From: Ophiosphaerella korrae
Lineage: Eukaryota > Ascomycota > Dothideomycetes > Pleosporales > Phaeosphaeriaceae
NCBI GenBank assembly: GCA_028456385.1
Contig: JALNQF010000274.1
Location: forward strand, 1-55,625
Direction: 5' to 3'
DNA: 55,625 bases
Shown here: positions 1-12,695 of the stretch, in pieces
Layout of the letters: each line of letters opens with the position of its first letter
Numbering within the stretch: the stretch's first letter is position 1
The notes under the pieces: generated by a model
Told to the model about the DNA's origin: nothing
The model's database searches: none
The model's input: the letters and a program-made list of their open reading frames with translations, nothing else
Position numbers and translations under genes: made by a program

Positions 1-2476
1 ATAACGTTAGCTTAGGTTTATAAGCTAATATATTTTTTTCTATTAGTAATAAAGTAATTATATATAGACTAGATAAAGGATATAACGTCTACGTAGCAAC
101 TTATACCTAAAAATTATAGGGGTTTTATAGAGTAGTCTTCTTATTCTTTATACTAGTAAAAATTAAAGGCTAGCTCTTAGATACTAGTTAAGAAAAGAGT
201 TAAGGTAAACTCTTCTCTATTAAAGATATAGTAGCCTACTACTAGTACTTAGGGTTTAAACTCTCTTTTAAAGAAGCTAGGTTACTAGCTTCGTAGTAAG
301 ATCTTAGTATAAGGTAGTTCTATATCTTTCTACGCTAGTATATTAAAGTTAAAGGTTTCTAGCTTAGTTTATTTAGCTATTAGGTCTTCTTAGTAGATTA
401 CTACTTTGCGTAAGTAGTTATATTTTGCTATAGCTTCTTCTTATAAGGCTTTATACTAGGTAGCTCTTTAGCTTAAAGTATTATATTACTCTATAATATA
501 GTTATAGTCTAGTAGTAATTACGCTAGGTATTCTTAGAGTTAAGCTAATTAGTTATCTTATTAGAAGAGTTATTTATCTAATTTACTTACTCTAGCTATA
601 AGCCTCTAGTTTTATTTATTTACTACGTTAATTATATCTTATATCTAGGTATTTATAACTACTAGGTATAATACTATTCTAGCTAAGGTAAATTCTTTAA
701 GAGATAAGTAATTACTAGGTTTATTATCTTTAATTCTTTAGTATAAGGTTAGTAGTAGGGTGCAAAACGAGGGTTAGAGCTTAGTAAACTTAGTAAGTAA
801 TTTCTTAAGTTTATCTTAAGATATAAAGACTATTCTTAGTAGTAAGTCTTTGTTAATTATAGCGTTTAATAGTAGGTTATCTTTTAGCTCTTCTAAGATC
901 TTAAGCTTAGGTATAGGCTAGGGTAATAATACTTAGCTAACGTTTAGTTAGGCGTCGTTAATTAAGTTGTTTAATATAGTCTAGTTATTAAAAGAGACTT
1001 TAGTAACTAGTCTATACCTTAGAGGGCTGCTTTAGTTAAAGGGGGTAAGGTTTATATCTAGGTTAAATTCTTCTACAATAAGTTAGTTAAAAGTAGCTAA
1101 GTCTATTATAGAGCTATTAGCTAAGAAGGCGCCTAGTACTTATTAGGGAATTATGTTAGGTTAGAAATTAAGTTTACTAGGTAGTCTTAGCTAAATAAAG
1201 GATTTAGGGTCTATTACTTATTTTCTTTTATCTTTCTATAAGGGGGTCTTAAGATATTATTAGAAGTTACTTAGCACTTTTTTTATTAGAGTAGTTAGTA
1301 TAGTAAGTCCCTAGGTCTATTTTTCTAGGGACCTAGTTCTAGCGCGTATTTTATAGATTTTTTGTAGTATAGTAGCTCTAGAGAGTTCCTTTAGTTTCTT
1401 ACTAGATCTATAGTCTACTATTTATAGCGTATCTTTATCTTATAAGTGTACTTAGTTTAAGTAATAAAGAGGTTGTAAGCTAGTATTATTTTAGTTTAAA
1501 AGGCTAGCTTTTAAGGGGATAGAAGATTTTTTATATAACTAAGTTATAGTATAATAAGCTAAGTTATAGTAGTTATATACTATATTAGTACGTTTAGCTA
1601 TTAGTTTATAGAGATTTAGATCTTTAGCGCTAGCTAGTAAAGGTTTTAGTAGGGTCTAGGGCGCTTTATTACTTAGTTCTTATAAATTAAGTACTAGTAA
1701 TTTACGTAGGTTTAGGGGTCTTTTCTTTCTCTAGCGCTACTACCTAGGTTTAATACCTAGTATAAGTACGCCCTTACCTAGGTATACGTAGTAAGTATAA
1801 GCTAAAGCTTTATAACCTATAAGGTAGTTAAACTACTCTTCTTTAGTACGTATTTCTTTCTAGAACGTTAGCGCTAGTACTAGCAAAAAGGGAGCGCTAG
1901 AAACCTTAACTAGAACTATAATATAGTAAACTCAAGGGGCTACCTAGCGCGCTGTAGCTAAGGTAGGATCTAATTCCTAGTAGTATAGTTCTTTTTAGCT
2001 AGCTAAGCTTAATTAAGAGTTAGCTACAATTAGCTATTTTATAGTAACTCTAGCGTAAGTAAGAAAGCTACTAGCGTAGTTCTAGGTTATAGAGAGGCCT
2101 ATAAAAGTAAAATATTTATAGAGATCTACTATTATATAAGGTAGACTTTACGTAAGATAACTTAATAAAGTAGTTTTAATAATTAACTAAAAAGAGTAAA
2201 TAGTAGATAAAGCTATCTAAGTAAGTACTAGGTATATATACCTAGTAGCTTACTAAGCGCTAACTAAAAGTAGAAAGGTAGTTAAATATTAGTAAGTTAT
2301 AAACTTACTAATATATTAGTAAGTTCGTAATATTAGTAAGTTTGCGATATTAGTAAGTTGTAAACTTACTAATATATTAGTAAGTTTTATAATATTAGTA
2401 AGTTTGTAATATTAGTAAGTTGTAAACTTACTAATATTAGTATAAAAATAAGAGATATAAGAGATAACTCTCTTAT
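1..2476. repeat. RIP-degraded 2.4-kb dispersed repeat, copy 1
   Basis: This stretch aligns almost base for base with 21,711-26,180, once the 2.1-kb insertion in the second copy is removed. CpA and TpG are nearly absent and stops fill all six frames. The first copy keeps more CpG and more C/G than the second, so the two were mutated to different degrees. I could not recognise a protein in either strand. The copy is cut by the window edge, so its left end is unknown. Its right end, near 2476, abuts a gypsy integrase relic. Confidence 0.8.
2288..2445. repeat. Tandem palindromic 17-19-bp repeat at the end of the 2.4-kb repeat
   Basis: The unit ATATTAGTAAGTTTGTA recurs about eight times, and several units sit head to head so that AACTTACTAATATATTAGTAAG forms local hairpins. 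The second copy of the parent repeat has a shorter version near 26,101-26,145, so the number of units varies between copies. It lies close to the right boundary of the parent repeat, as subterminal repeats of transposons often do. Confidence 0.7.
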
Positions 2477-2479
2477 AGA

Positions 2480-3560
2480 AGAATAGCTAGAGATTCTAAA
2501 GGTACTATATAATAAAAGTAGATACTAAGGCTAAGAAAGAATATAGTAAAAGATCTAGACGTAATATTTCTAGCTAAATATATTTAAAGATATAGAAACC
2601 TACGTAAAATCTTACTAAGAATATTAATTTTATTTACCTTAGATAGTAGAAGAAGAGCTATACCTAAATTAAGGACCTAAGGTCCTATAGAGATAGATTA
2701 TACTAGATATAGTTTATATACCTAATAGTAAAAAAGGTAAGAGATATATAATTATATATTAGGACTTTATAAGCTTATACGTAGAAGCTAAAGCTCTTAG
2801 AGTTAATATATTAGAAGCTATTATAAAGTTCCTAAAACAAGATATATTCTTAAGATAGAGAGTACTATTTAAAATAATAGTAGATAGAGGACTAGAAAAT
2901 AAAAGACTAGTTACTAACCTTACTTACTTATATAGTACCTAAAGGGTTATTAGAAGTACTTATTACTTCTAAAGCTAATAAATAATTAAAAGAAGCTATA
3001 AAGAGTTAGTAGCTACCCTCTAAAGGATTAAAGGTAATTAAGTAGATAATTTACTCTACGCGCTATAAGTAGATAGAGTTATAGTAAAACGTAGTACTAG
3101 AGAGACACTAATATACTTTATATATAGCTAAGAATAAGTCTTACTTATTAAACTCTATATTCCTATATAGTAAACCCTCTTGTAGTTAGAAGTTTATAAT
3201 ACTACTACGCTCTTAGTATTATAAGCCTAGTAGTTTAATAAACGTAATAATAGACTCTAAGAAGCTATAGATTATATAGTTAAGCTAAGAGAAGAAAGTA
3301 AAGAATAGTTTAATACTAAAAGGATATTATATATAAAAGATATACTTAAGAGAATATTAGTACTTATCTAAGACTTATTTAGTAACTAGAATAAATCTAG
3401 ATAGTAGAAACTCTAACCTTAGTAGAAGGGCCCTTATTAAGTTATCTAGTTATATCCCTCTAGATAGTACTAGCTTACTAACCTAGATAGTACAAAGTTT
3501 AGAAACTATACTCTAAAAGTAAGAGTAGTAGAATTCTACTAGTAAAGCTAGTAAGAACTA
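2480..3560 (+). pseudogene. RIP-degraded Ty3/gypsy integrase relic (second gypsy family)
   Basis: Reading through the TAA/TAG stops as former Gln or Trp codons gives a recognisable retroviral-type integrase. An H2C2-like zinc module lies at about 2490-2610 (frame with GHQGRER-like and CQECQ-like motifs, its Cys now Tyr). A core follows with LDIVYIP, KGKRYI, VDRGLENK and an SxYYFQSQQIIKR motif, which corresponds to SAYHPQANGMIER in intact fungal elements. The third acidic residue appears as Lys, the change expected of RIP at GAG. A C-terminal part with RAxQLxKR-like and GPYQV motifs ends near 3560. Reverse transcriptase and RNase H are missing upstream, where the 2.4-kb repeat abuts. It differs in sequence from the chromovirus family elsewhere in the window. 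Confidence 0.7.
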
Positions 3561-6500
3561 ATAGATATTTTAGAAAATTTAGAGCTAGAAGCTAAAGATT
3601 TTATAGTTAGATAAAAAGAAGAGTAAGCTTTACCTAATACTAAAGAGTAACCTAAAAGAGTATTAGATAAACTAGTACTAATAGAGCTAGTATTTAGAAA
3701 GTAAAGTAGGTAAGTATAAGAATAATATAAATAGGACTTACTATTACTAGTATAAACTTATTAGCTATAATTAGTTTAAATCCTAGTGCAAAAGCCTAAA
3801 TTTAATCTAGCTAACTTTAAATTCTTTGTATAAAAGGAACCTAATAAGGAAATTAATTTTAGCTAAAGATTAGCTAAAAATTTTAAATAGAAGAGGGAAT
3901 AAGTAGGTATTATAAGTAAATAGGAGAATTAGCAATAAGAAGAAAAGAACTTAGTTAATTTTCTCTAAAAATAAATAACTAAAGAGGCCTTAGTACTTAG
4001 ATACTAAGAAGAAAAACCTTATATTACTTATTATTACTAATTACTATCCTTAGAACTAGAAGAAGAAGCTTAAGTAGCGAGAGGACTTCTAAGACTAAAC
4101 CTAGGTAGCTAAGAGTAAATACTACTTAGATAATAAGTATAATAGTAATCTTAATTTTAAAGCTAAAGATCTTAAAGTAAAAGGCTAAGAAAATACTAAA
4201 GAAGTAGAGAGAGTATAAAAATAGGAGACTAAAAGTCCTTAGAAAAAGAAGTAGAAGAGCTTAAACCTATTATATTAAATTAAGAATAGACTAGAGTAAG
4301 AATACTACTACTAGAAGGTAGAGCGCAAAGAGGAGAGGTTAAAGGAGTAGCTAGATAGTAGCTAGAAGTAAGAGTAAGAGTAGTAAGAGACTTAATAAAG
4401 TATCTATAAGCGTATTCTAAACTCTTATTAAGACCTAGGTAACTTATATCTAACTCTAGGTTAGTAAAGTAAAAAAGGCGTAAGGGCGTACTTTATAAAG
4501 CCTAAGAGGCTAGTAGTTAATAGAGAGAATTTAGAGTAGTATAAAAGCTTAAAAGTAAGCTAGAACTACTAAAGGAAGTACTTTAAGGGTATTTACTAAT
4601 ACTAGAAAGAGATAAAAAGTAAAAAGAACTAAAGAGAACCTAATAAATAAAAGCCTTATCTACTATAAAGAATATAGTAGGTAAAGAATTATTAGACTTA
4701 CTCTTAGGTATAGTATAACTCTAAAGACGCTAGCTATAGGCTTACTAGTAAAAAAGATTATTAGTAGAGCTATAAGGATAGCTAGAAGTTTTAGAGTTAT
4801 TATCTTTAGGCTTATCTATACTATATACTACTAGGCGAGCCCTAAGCCTATAAGGACGTACTAGCTTACTAGGTATTATAAGAAGATACTTATAGGCTAC
4901 TTAATAACTTAGGAAAACGTTTTAGTAAATAGAATACTATATATTAGCTACTATAGTATTACGCGTAAAGGGCGTAGTAATAGAGTAGCTAGAAGACTAA
5001 GTAGCTATAAGAATAAAAGTATTAGCATAAGTACGCTCTTACTTAAAGAGCTTAGTAATATAGTAGTAACCTTTAGTAAAACCTTTAACTTAAGAAAGTA
5101 CTTACTTATATTTAGCTACTAGACTACTAAAAACGCGTTAGCTAAGCTCTAAAAGACTATTAAGATAAGATTAAGTAAAAAGAAAAATAAAGTTAAAGAC
5201 TTACTTAACCTATAATTATAGCCCTAAATATAATAATAAATATAAGAGCTATTAAAGTAGATAATACCTTTATTATTAAAGAAAATAGAGTATCTAATAC
5301 TACTATAAATATAGGTAGTATAGATATAATTACCTTCTTCTTTAGAACTACAAGCTATAGCCCTATTAGAGCTTAGTAGTAGTAGCCCTAGTAGTAAGGC
5401 CCTATAAAGGCTAATAGTCTTCTAAGTATACTAACTTACGTAGACTATAGCCTTATAATAGGCCTATATCTCTTAAAGATTATTAATTAAAGAAGGATCT
5501 TATAAGTACGTAGCCTAAGTAGCTAAAGAGTCTTAAGTAAGTATCTCTTAACTCTTATAATAGCGTGCCTAATAGTATAGCTAGTAGAAAAGAGACTAAG
5601 AGCTATTAGAAGTATAGAAAAAGCTATTAGGGTTGTAGGAACAAATATTATAGAGACTATTCTACTAGCAAGCCTTATTTTTACGCTTGTTATAGTAAGT
5701 ATATATAAACTCTTAGATAAAGAAAAGAAGCTAGCTAAAGTTATACTCTTTAAAAATATTAAAGGCTTAGTTAAAAAGGTTATAAAGTAAGTTAAGTAAG
5801 AGAGAGTAGTTAAGGAAATAAGTAATAACTAAGAGAAAAGCGTAGTTAGTAAGACCTAAGAGCTTATAAGTAAGAAGAATAGATACTTACTTTTATACTA
5901 GAAATAATATATTATAGAAATAGGGCGAGAAGCTTTACTCTTAGTTTAATAGTAACCTAAGAGTAGTTTACCTAGGTTATAAAGTAGCTAAGAAGGATTA
6001 TTACTACTATAGTTACTTTAGCTAAGCTAGCTAGCTATATAGAACCTAAGTTAGAAGTTAAGAGTAGCTATAATAATTAAAGTAGAAAGTAAATAAAAGA
6101 ATAGAGCAAAGAAAATAGTAAGAGAGTATAGAGTAGCTAAGATAAGCTTAAAGAAAAGAAGAAGAAAATAAAATAAAAAATAGAGAGATAAAGTTTAAGT
6201 ACGCTTCTAAGGAGCGTTTATAACTTTACTAAAAATTATAGAAGTAAATAACTATAAGAGCCTAACTACTAGTAAAGACGTTTAAATATAAAAGCCTAAG
6301 GGCCCTACGCTAGCTTAACTAATAAATATATATATATAAGAAAAGAGCTAGCTATTAAAAATTAATAAGTAAGAGAAGAATTTAGTAAGTAGAGACGTAT
6401 TAAGTAAAAGAACTATTATAGAAAGGTAAAAACTACTATAGCTTATAAAACGTATATAAAAAGAAATAGTAAGAAGATAGGTAGCTACTACTATAAGCTA

Positions 6501-8620
6501 TATAACACGTCTATATAAAAATTTTATTAAATAACCTAGAAACTATATAAATACTCTATAAACAACCTCTTAGATATTAGATCTAGAGCTCTTAGGAGAA
6601 AGGTATTATAAATAGAGGATAAAAGTAGTATCTTTAAAGTCCTAAGCTATAGACGCTCTAAAATAAAAACAATAGCTAATATAGAAAAATAGAGGCGGCG
6701 TAACTTAAGCTTTGTATTAGGTAACGGCGCTAACAAGGCTAGCGTTCCTCTAGGGTAGGCCTAGGTAGGTTGTAGCTATAGCTAGGGTTAGATTAGTAGT
6801 TTGTAGATAATATATAGTAATTAATACCTAAAGGGCTATAAGTTATTTAAGAGGAAGAAAGCTCTTAGAGACTTAATATCTTTATTCTCTTTTGTTAATA
6901 TTAATATTTTAGCTAAAAAGCCTAAGTTACTCTCTAACTATATATATAGTTAGCGCTAGATACTAGACTATTTATAGAGTAGGGCTAAATTACAAATCTA
7001 AATTATTTTAGATCTAATAGTTTAAGTACCTTGTAGCTAACAAAATAAGAAAAGGGTTTATAGGTTAAAGTAGGTTTTACTCTCTCTCTAAGCTAGAAGC
7101 TCTTAATTAAGTATAGTAGCTTAATAGGACTAAGCTCTATATAAGGAGAGAAGTATATAGTAGAGTATTATAAAGAAAAGAATAGTAAAAAGAGGGTAGG
7201 TAGTTACTAGAGAAATATAAGTACTAAGAGCTTATAAAGAAGTAAACTATTAAGGAGGAAAAGTAAGAAAGAGTAGCTAATAAGCCTTTAGGTTATAAGA
7301 TATAACCTATAAGAGGGTAAATAATATTTAGAGTTAGTTTAGCTAATAAAGTTTAAGATCCCTAAGACTAATAAGCTCTTAGGCCCTAAATCTATATTAG
7401 GTATACAACTCTATAATACTAGCTTTACTTAACTTAAAAGTAGAACTTAATATAATTAACTTTAAGATAGCTCTAGCTACTAGCTTAAGTATAACCTCTA
7501 TACCTAAAGAAATAGCTAGAGTATAGCTAGTTACTATAAAAAAGTAAAAAAGTCTTTTAAAAAGATTATATAAAGTATACTAGTTATAATTAAAAGTATT
7601 AAAGTTTAGTCTAACTTCTTTATTATAAGAAGTTTTTCTTATTTAATTCTTTTTAAAAACTTTTTTATAATAGATTATTAATACTTTTTTAAATAAAAAG
7701 ATAATAGCTAAATATACTTTAAAGTTTAGTTTAAGACTAAAAATACTTCTATAAAGTTTATAGTAATATTTAATAGAATAAAAAGTATTAAATAGATAAA
7801 TATAATAATAATAGTAAAACTAATAAAAAACTTTACTATTAGAAGTATAGTTCTATAAATAGATACTTAGAAAATAAAAAAATAAAAAAAAGATACTTAA
7901 AAAACTATTAATAGTACCTAGTATTTATACTAGTAATTATAAAATAAGCTATTATTTCTTTAGATAAAAGTATTTTAGAAATCTTAGAAAACTTTATAAA
8001 GATATAAAAATAAGTAAAAAAAAGAAAATAAATACTTAAAAGCTTATTAGAAATAAAGCTATAATTTAAGCTAAATACTATATATAAGTTAAAAAGTAAA
8101 AAAGTATAACTAGTTTATAACTTTTTAGTATAGCCTTATAAAGTAAAAAGTTAATTAGACTAAAAAGTAAGAGTAGAACTTAGGAAGCTAGTAAATAATA
8201 ACTAAAGCTAGAAATAATTCTAATAATATATTACTAATAAGACTACTTTTTTTTCTATAAGTACTTAGGTTATAGAAAAGTAGCTAATAAAGATAAAGAT
8301 TACTAACTAGCTATAGCTAAAAGAAAAAAAAATATAAATTAAAGTTTTGTTATACTAAGAAGCTATATTAAGCTTTAACTTTATAGAATTTAGTTTTATC
8401 TACTTTAATATTATCTTACTAATTTAAATTAATATAGTTTCTTATAAAGCTTAAAAAGAAAATAGCTTCTTTATACTTTATAAACTAAAAGATATAGTTA
8501 ATAAAATAATTAGAAATAGCTAAACTAAAAAGTTTTTAAGTTAAGGAATAGCTTATATAATAACTTTTAGTTCTTAGTAAAAAAAAAAACTAAAAGTACT
8601 AGCTTATTAATAATACTTAA
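3561..8620. other. RIP-degraded AT-rich DNA, unassigned
   Basis: Uniform CpA/TpG-poor sequence with stops in every frame. The part up to about 7500 keeps more GC and has plus-strand stretches rich in Glu, Lys and Leu if stops are read as Gln, possibly an accessory or gag-like frame downstream of the integrase relic, but no motif could be named. From about 7500 to 8620 it is lower in complexity and close to pure A/T. I see no gene, RNA or terminal repeat in it. Confidence 0.6.
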
Positions 8621-11600
8621 TATAATAGAGTTACTTATATTATCTTAAAGTAACTTATTAGAAGTATTAGTAGATTAGAAGTTAATAATAAAAGCTTATA
8701 TTTGTAATTAGTAATAGGCTATAAATAATAGAAAGATATTTTATAATATTAATATATTATTACTTGTAGTTAATAATTAAATTACTAATACTATCCTAAT
8801 AATACTATCCTACTTACTTATATACTTTTATCCTAGTTTTAATTTATAATATACTTCTATAGATTACTAATCTATTATATATACTTATAAATTTCTAATT
8901 TATTATATATCTTAATTATAAGTTATCTTTTAATCTAGGTTATTACTTTACTTATCTTAATCTATATTAGTACTTAAGTTAAGACTAATTAGTTTTATAT
9001 TAGTTTCTATTATTATATTTATAATACTATTCTTCTTTTTAGGTAAGCTCTTATTTTTTTACTCTAGAGCTAAAGTTATTAATCTTATTTCTTTATCTAT
9101 ATAGAGTTCTTTATTTTTTTTTTATACTTTCTAAATCTACTTTTTTTTATCTATAGTTAGTAGATTGTATACTATATAAATATATTAAAATATTTCTTTA
9201 TTCTTATTACTAATTACTTAAAACTAAATCTATTTATTATATTTTTATAAATAATAGTTAGGCCTATAAACTATATATTTATATAAACGTTTATAGTTTA
9301 TATAATATTTCTAGAGTTTTTATAGCTAAATATAGGTATATTATAGTTACTTTTATATTTAAGCTAAGTAATTATAAAAGAAGCTATTAATTATACTAAA
9401 GAGAAATTACTATTAGAATTTATAAAGGCTAAAGCTAAGTATAATTAGATTCTAAGTATATAAGTAAAAAATTATATATATTTAGTTTATATTTAGAAGA
9501 TAAAAGTATAGTTAAAAGCTTTTAAAGCTAAGCTTAACCTAGAAGAAGCTATTAAGGCTACTCTAGCTCCTCTCTTAGTATATGTTCTTAGCGCCTCTCT
9601 ATTTATTAGTAGTAGTACTAGTTCGCTTAGTTTACTACTAAGTAGTTTAGAGAATTTTAATTTTAGAACTCCTTTAGTTTTTTAAAGTAGTTAAGATTAT
9701 CTTCTAGTTTCTATATATCTTTTTATAGTTACCTTTTCTTATCTATACTTATCTATTTTACTAAGTAGTAGTTTTTTCTATTAACAAACTAATATACTAA
9801 GATTTCTTTAACTTTTTATTTTTTTTATTCTTTATATATATTTACTTTGTATAATAGTAGTTTTACGTTTTATAGTACTATTTTAAGTAGTACTATATAA
9901 AATATTAAGTATATTCTTATCTTACTTAGTAGTTTTAACTTAAATATAACTAGTATAACTTTCTTTTCTACTTTATATAGTTTTATCTTTACGTAGTCTA
10001 GTTTTAAGCTAGTTATTTACTTTTAATATTTTTTTAAACTAACTATACTTTTTCTCCCTTTTTAAATTAGGGTCCTTCTTAGTATTTCTTATTATAGTAC
10101 TTTACTACTTAGTAATATAAAAACTTAGTATCTTATCTTAGTTAATTATATATCTATTTTATTTTATTTATAAAGTTTTCTCTTTTTAGAGACTAAAACT
10201 CTATATCTTTTAGATTTCTATATATATTAGGATTATATTTATAGTTTATAAAGAAAAGTAATACTTTTATTACTATATTCTTTATACTATTATATACTAA
10301 CTATACTATAAGTAGTAGCTATACCTAGTTATTTTAATTATAGTTAAAGTAGTATCTTAGATACTATTCTACTAATTAGTTTATTTATTTTAATTAACTA
10401 TCTATCTTTAAGTAGTATACTATTAATATTTATTATTATATTCCTAATTATACTATTATTATTTACTATATTTTATATATAAATCTTACGTCTCTATCTA
10501 TAATAATCTTATCTAGTAGGCTATATTAGCTAACTATAGTCTCGAGGACTTAGTATATAGTAACTTCTATTCTACTTTTTTCTTTATATTATCTAAAGTA
10601 TATATACTTTATAAGTTTATTTACTATTATTATAATTCTATTATACTTAACTCTTAATATAAAGTCTCTTAACTTAAGAAACTTTATAATAAAGTCTATT
10701 ATAATAACTCTCTAAAAATACTTTAGTACCTTAACTAGTTATAATTTTCTATAGAGTATATATTATTTATACTTATTTTAGTAATATTCTATATAGTTTT
10801 ATAGTACTTCTATTACTAGTTATTTTACTTTTAGTATATAATAATCTTTTAAAATCTTATCTAGTATTTTCTTAATTTTTTAGTATCTATTTACTAGTAG
10901 TTTATAGAATTATTATATAAATTCTCTTTAAATTCTACTTAGAATATATATTCTTCTATAGATTTCTACTAATCTATTATAAGTTTCTAGCTTTTCTATT
11001 TCCTTAAAAGCTTTTATTGTCTTTTTTTTAACTTATTTATCTAGTTTACTACTTACTTTTTAAGTGTTATAGCTATTTTAGGTTTATTTAAGACTTAATA
11101 TCTTTCTTTATTCTTAACTAAAAATATACTAGTTATATTTATTTCTTCTTATAAATTAAGTCTTTTACTTAAAGTACCTACTAACTAGTTATCTTTTTTT
11201 TTATATAAATAATCTTAAGTTTAAATATTAATAGGAATTCCTACTATCTTATATAGTATTATAATAGGTCCTTATATATTATAAACCTTTATTTTATATT
11301 TTACTTTTTATAAGTATACTTTCTATTATTTAAATACTTTATAGATTACTAGTATTTCTTTATTATATATTAAGTAGTTAAGCTGTACTAGTTTTATTTT
11401 CTTAGAGATATATTTAACTAAGTATTCTTATATTAGTACTATTCTATAAACTAAATTCGATATATCTATTTTTACTATTACTAGTAGTTCTAGGTTATAT
11501 ATTCTAATTACTAGGTTTTCTATAAACTTTTTTTTAATTTTATTAAATACTATATTATATTCTTTTTTCTATTTAAATAGTAGATTATTTATTATAAGTT

Positions 11601-11760
11601 TAGAAATTAGTTTTATTTTTTTAGACTATTTTACTATTAATTTTTTATAAAAGGTAACTAGTCTATAAAACTATTATACTTCTCTTAGATTTTTTATTAT
11701 TAGCTATTCTATAATTAACTAAATCTTTTTTAAGTTAATTCTAATCTTTCTAAGTTTTAT
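8621..11760 (-). mobile_element. Chromovirus (Ty3/gypsy) 3' fragment, minus strand
   Basis: An LTR of the local chromovirus family lies at 8621-9026, followed leftward-to-rightward by the reverse complement of the chromodomain, integrase, RNase H and part of the reverse transcriptase, parallel to the minus-strand element at 42,989-50,495. It is interrupted at 11,760/11,761, where the LTR of a plus-strand copy begins, so it was the older resident and its 5' half is gone or lies elsewhere. It is heavily RIPed and cannot encode protein. Confidence 0.75.
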
Positions 11761-12298
11761 TATTACGAATCTAATAAGAGAAATTAAGATAGAACTAATT
11801 AGCTTTAACTTAAGTAATAATAAAATATAAGATAAGTAGAGTAATAAGCTAGATTAGAAAGTAACCTATAATTAGGACACGTAATATAGTAATCTCTAAG
11901 TACGTGCAATAGATTAGTAATCTATAAGATAATATTATAGATTAAGACTAAAGTAAAGGTATATAGGTAGGTAAGATATATATTATTAGGATACTATTAG
12001 TAATTTAATTATTAACTACAAGTAACAATACTTAATAGTTATAAAATATTTTCTATTATTTATAGCTTATTACTAAATTACTATATAAGCTTTTATTATT
12101 ACTTCTTAATCTAATTATACTCTAAATAGGTTACTATAAGTTAATACAAGTAACTCTATTATACCTTACTAATTTAGTTATTAGGAAAAGCGAAGCGTAA
12201 GTAGCGTAAAGTCTAAGCTAACACGATAGTAGTAAGTATAACTAAGAAAAGAGGTAAAGTACATCTAAGTAGTTATAAATTAGATAATACTATATAAG
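11761..12298 (+). mobile_element. 5' LTR and leader of split chromovirus A
   Basis: The LTR spans about 11,761-12,163 and is followed by the same leader as in the full-length copy (CCTTRCTAATTTAGTTATTA, then an AGCGAAGCGTAAGTAGCG block). It stops at 12,298, exactly where the TGTTA terminus of a second, younger element begins. The likely other end of this element is the integrase-to-LTR piece at about 19,290-21,590. The middle is missing. Confidence 0.7.
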
Positions 12299-12695
12299 TG
12301 TTACAGGAGTAACAAGAGAAATCGAGATAGAGCTAATTAGTCTTAACTTAGGTGCTAACGAAGCATAGGACAAGTAAGGTAATAACCTTAATTAGGAGAC
12401 TACCTACAACTAAGACACGTAGCAATAATCTATAGTTACGTACAAATAGATTAGTAGTAATCTATAACGTCGTATAGATAGATTACTATAAGTATATAGT
12501 TAGTAGTAATACGTATTATTAGGATAGTATTAGCAATTTAATTATTAACTATAAGCAATAATACTAAGATAGTTATAAAACATCTTTTATTATTTACAGT
12601 ATATTATAGATTACTATATAGACTTTTGTTATTACCTTTTAATCTACTAACTACTCTTAGGTATTAAGAAGTCGACCCTAGTAACACCTATAACA
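12299..12695 (+). repeat. 5' LTR of chromovirus B
   Basis: It begins TGTTACAGGAGTAACAAG and ends ACACCTATAACA, short inverted ends typical of gypsy LTRs. The internal leader CCTTGCTAATTTAG follows at once. Copies of this LTR at 11,761, 18,851, 21,142, 51,673 and, inverted, at 8621, 42,989 and 50,046 define the family. Confidence 0.85.

Noticed and set aside
2288..2445. CRISPR-like array
   Set aside because: Units are contiguous without unique spacers and partly inverted, and the DNA is fungal.
1..2476. Starship captain or other tyrosine recombinase in the 2.4-kb repeat
   Set aside because: I looked for the R...HxxR...Y pattern in both strands read through stops and could not support it.
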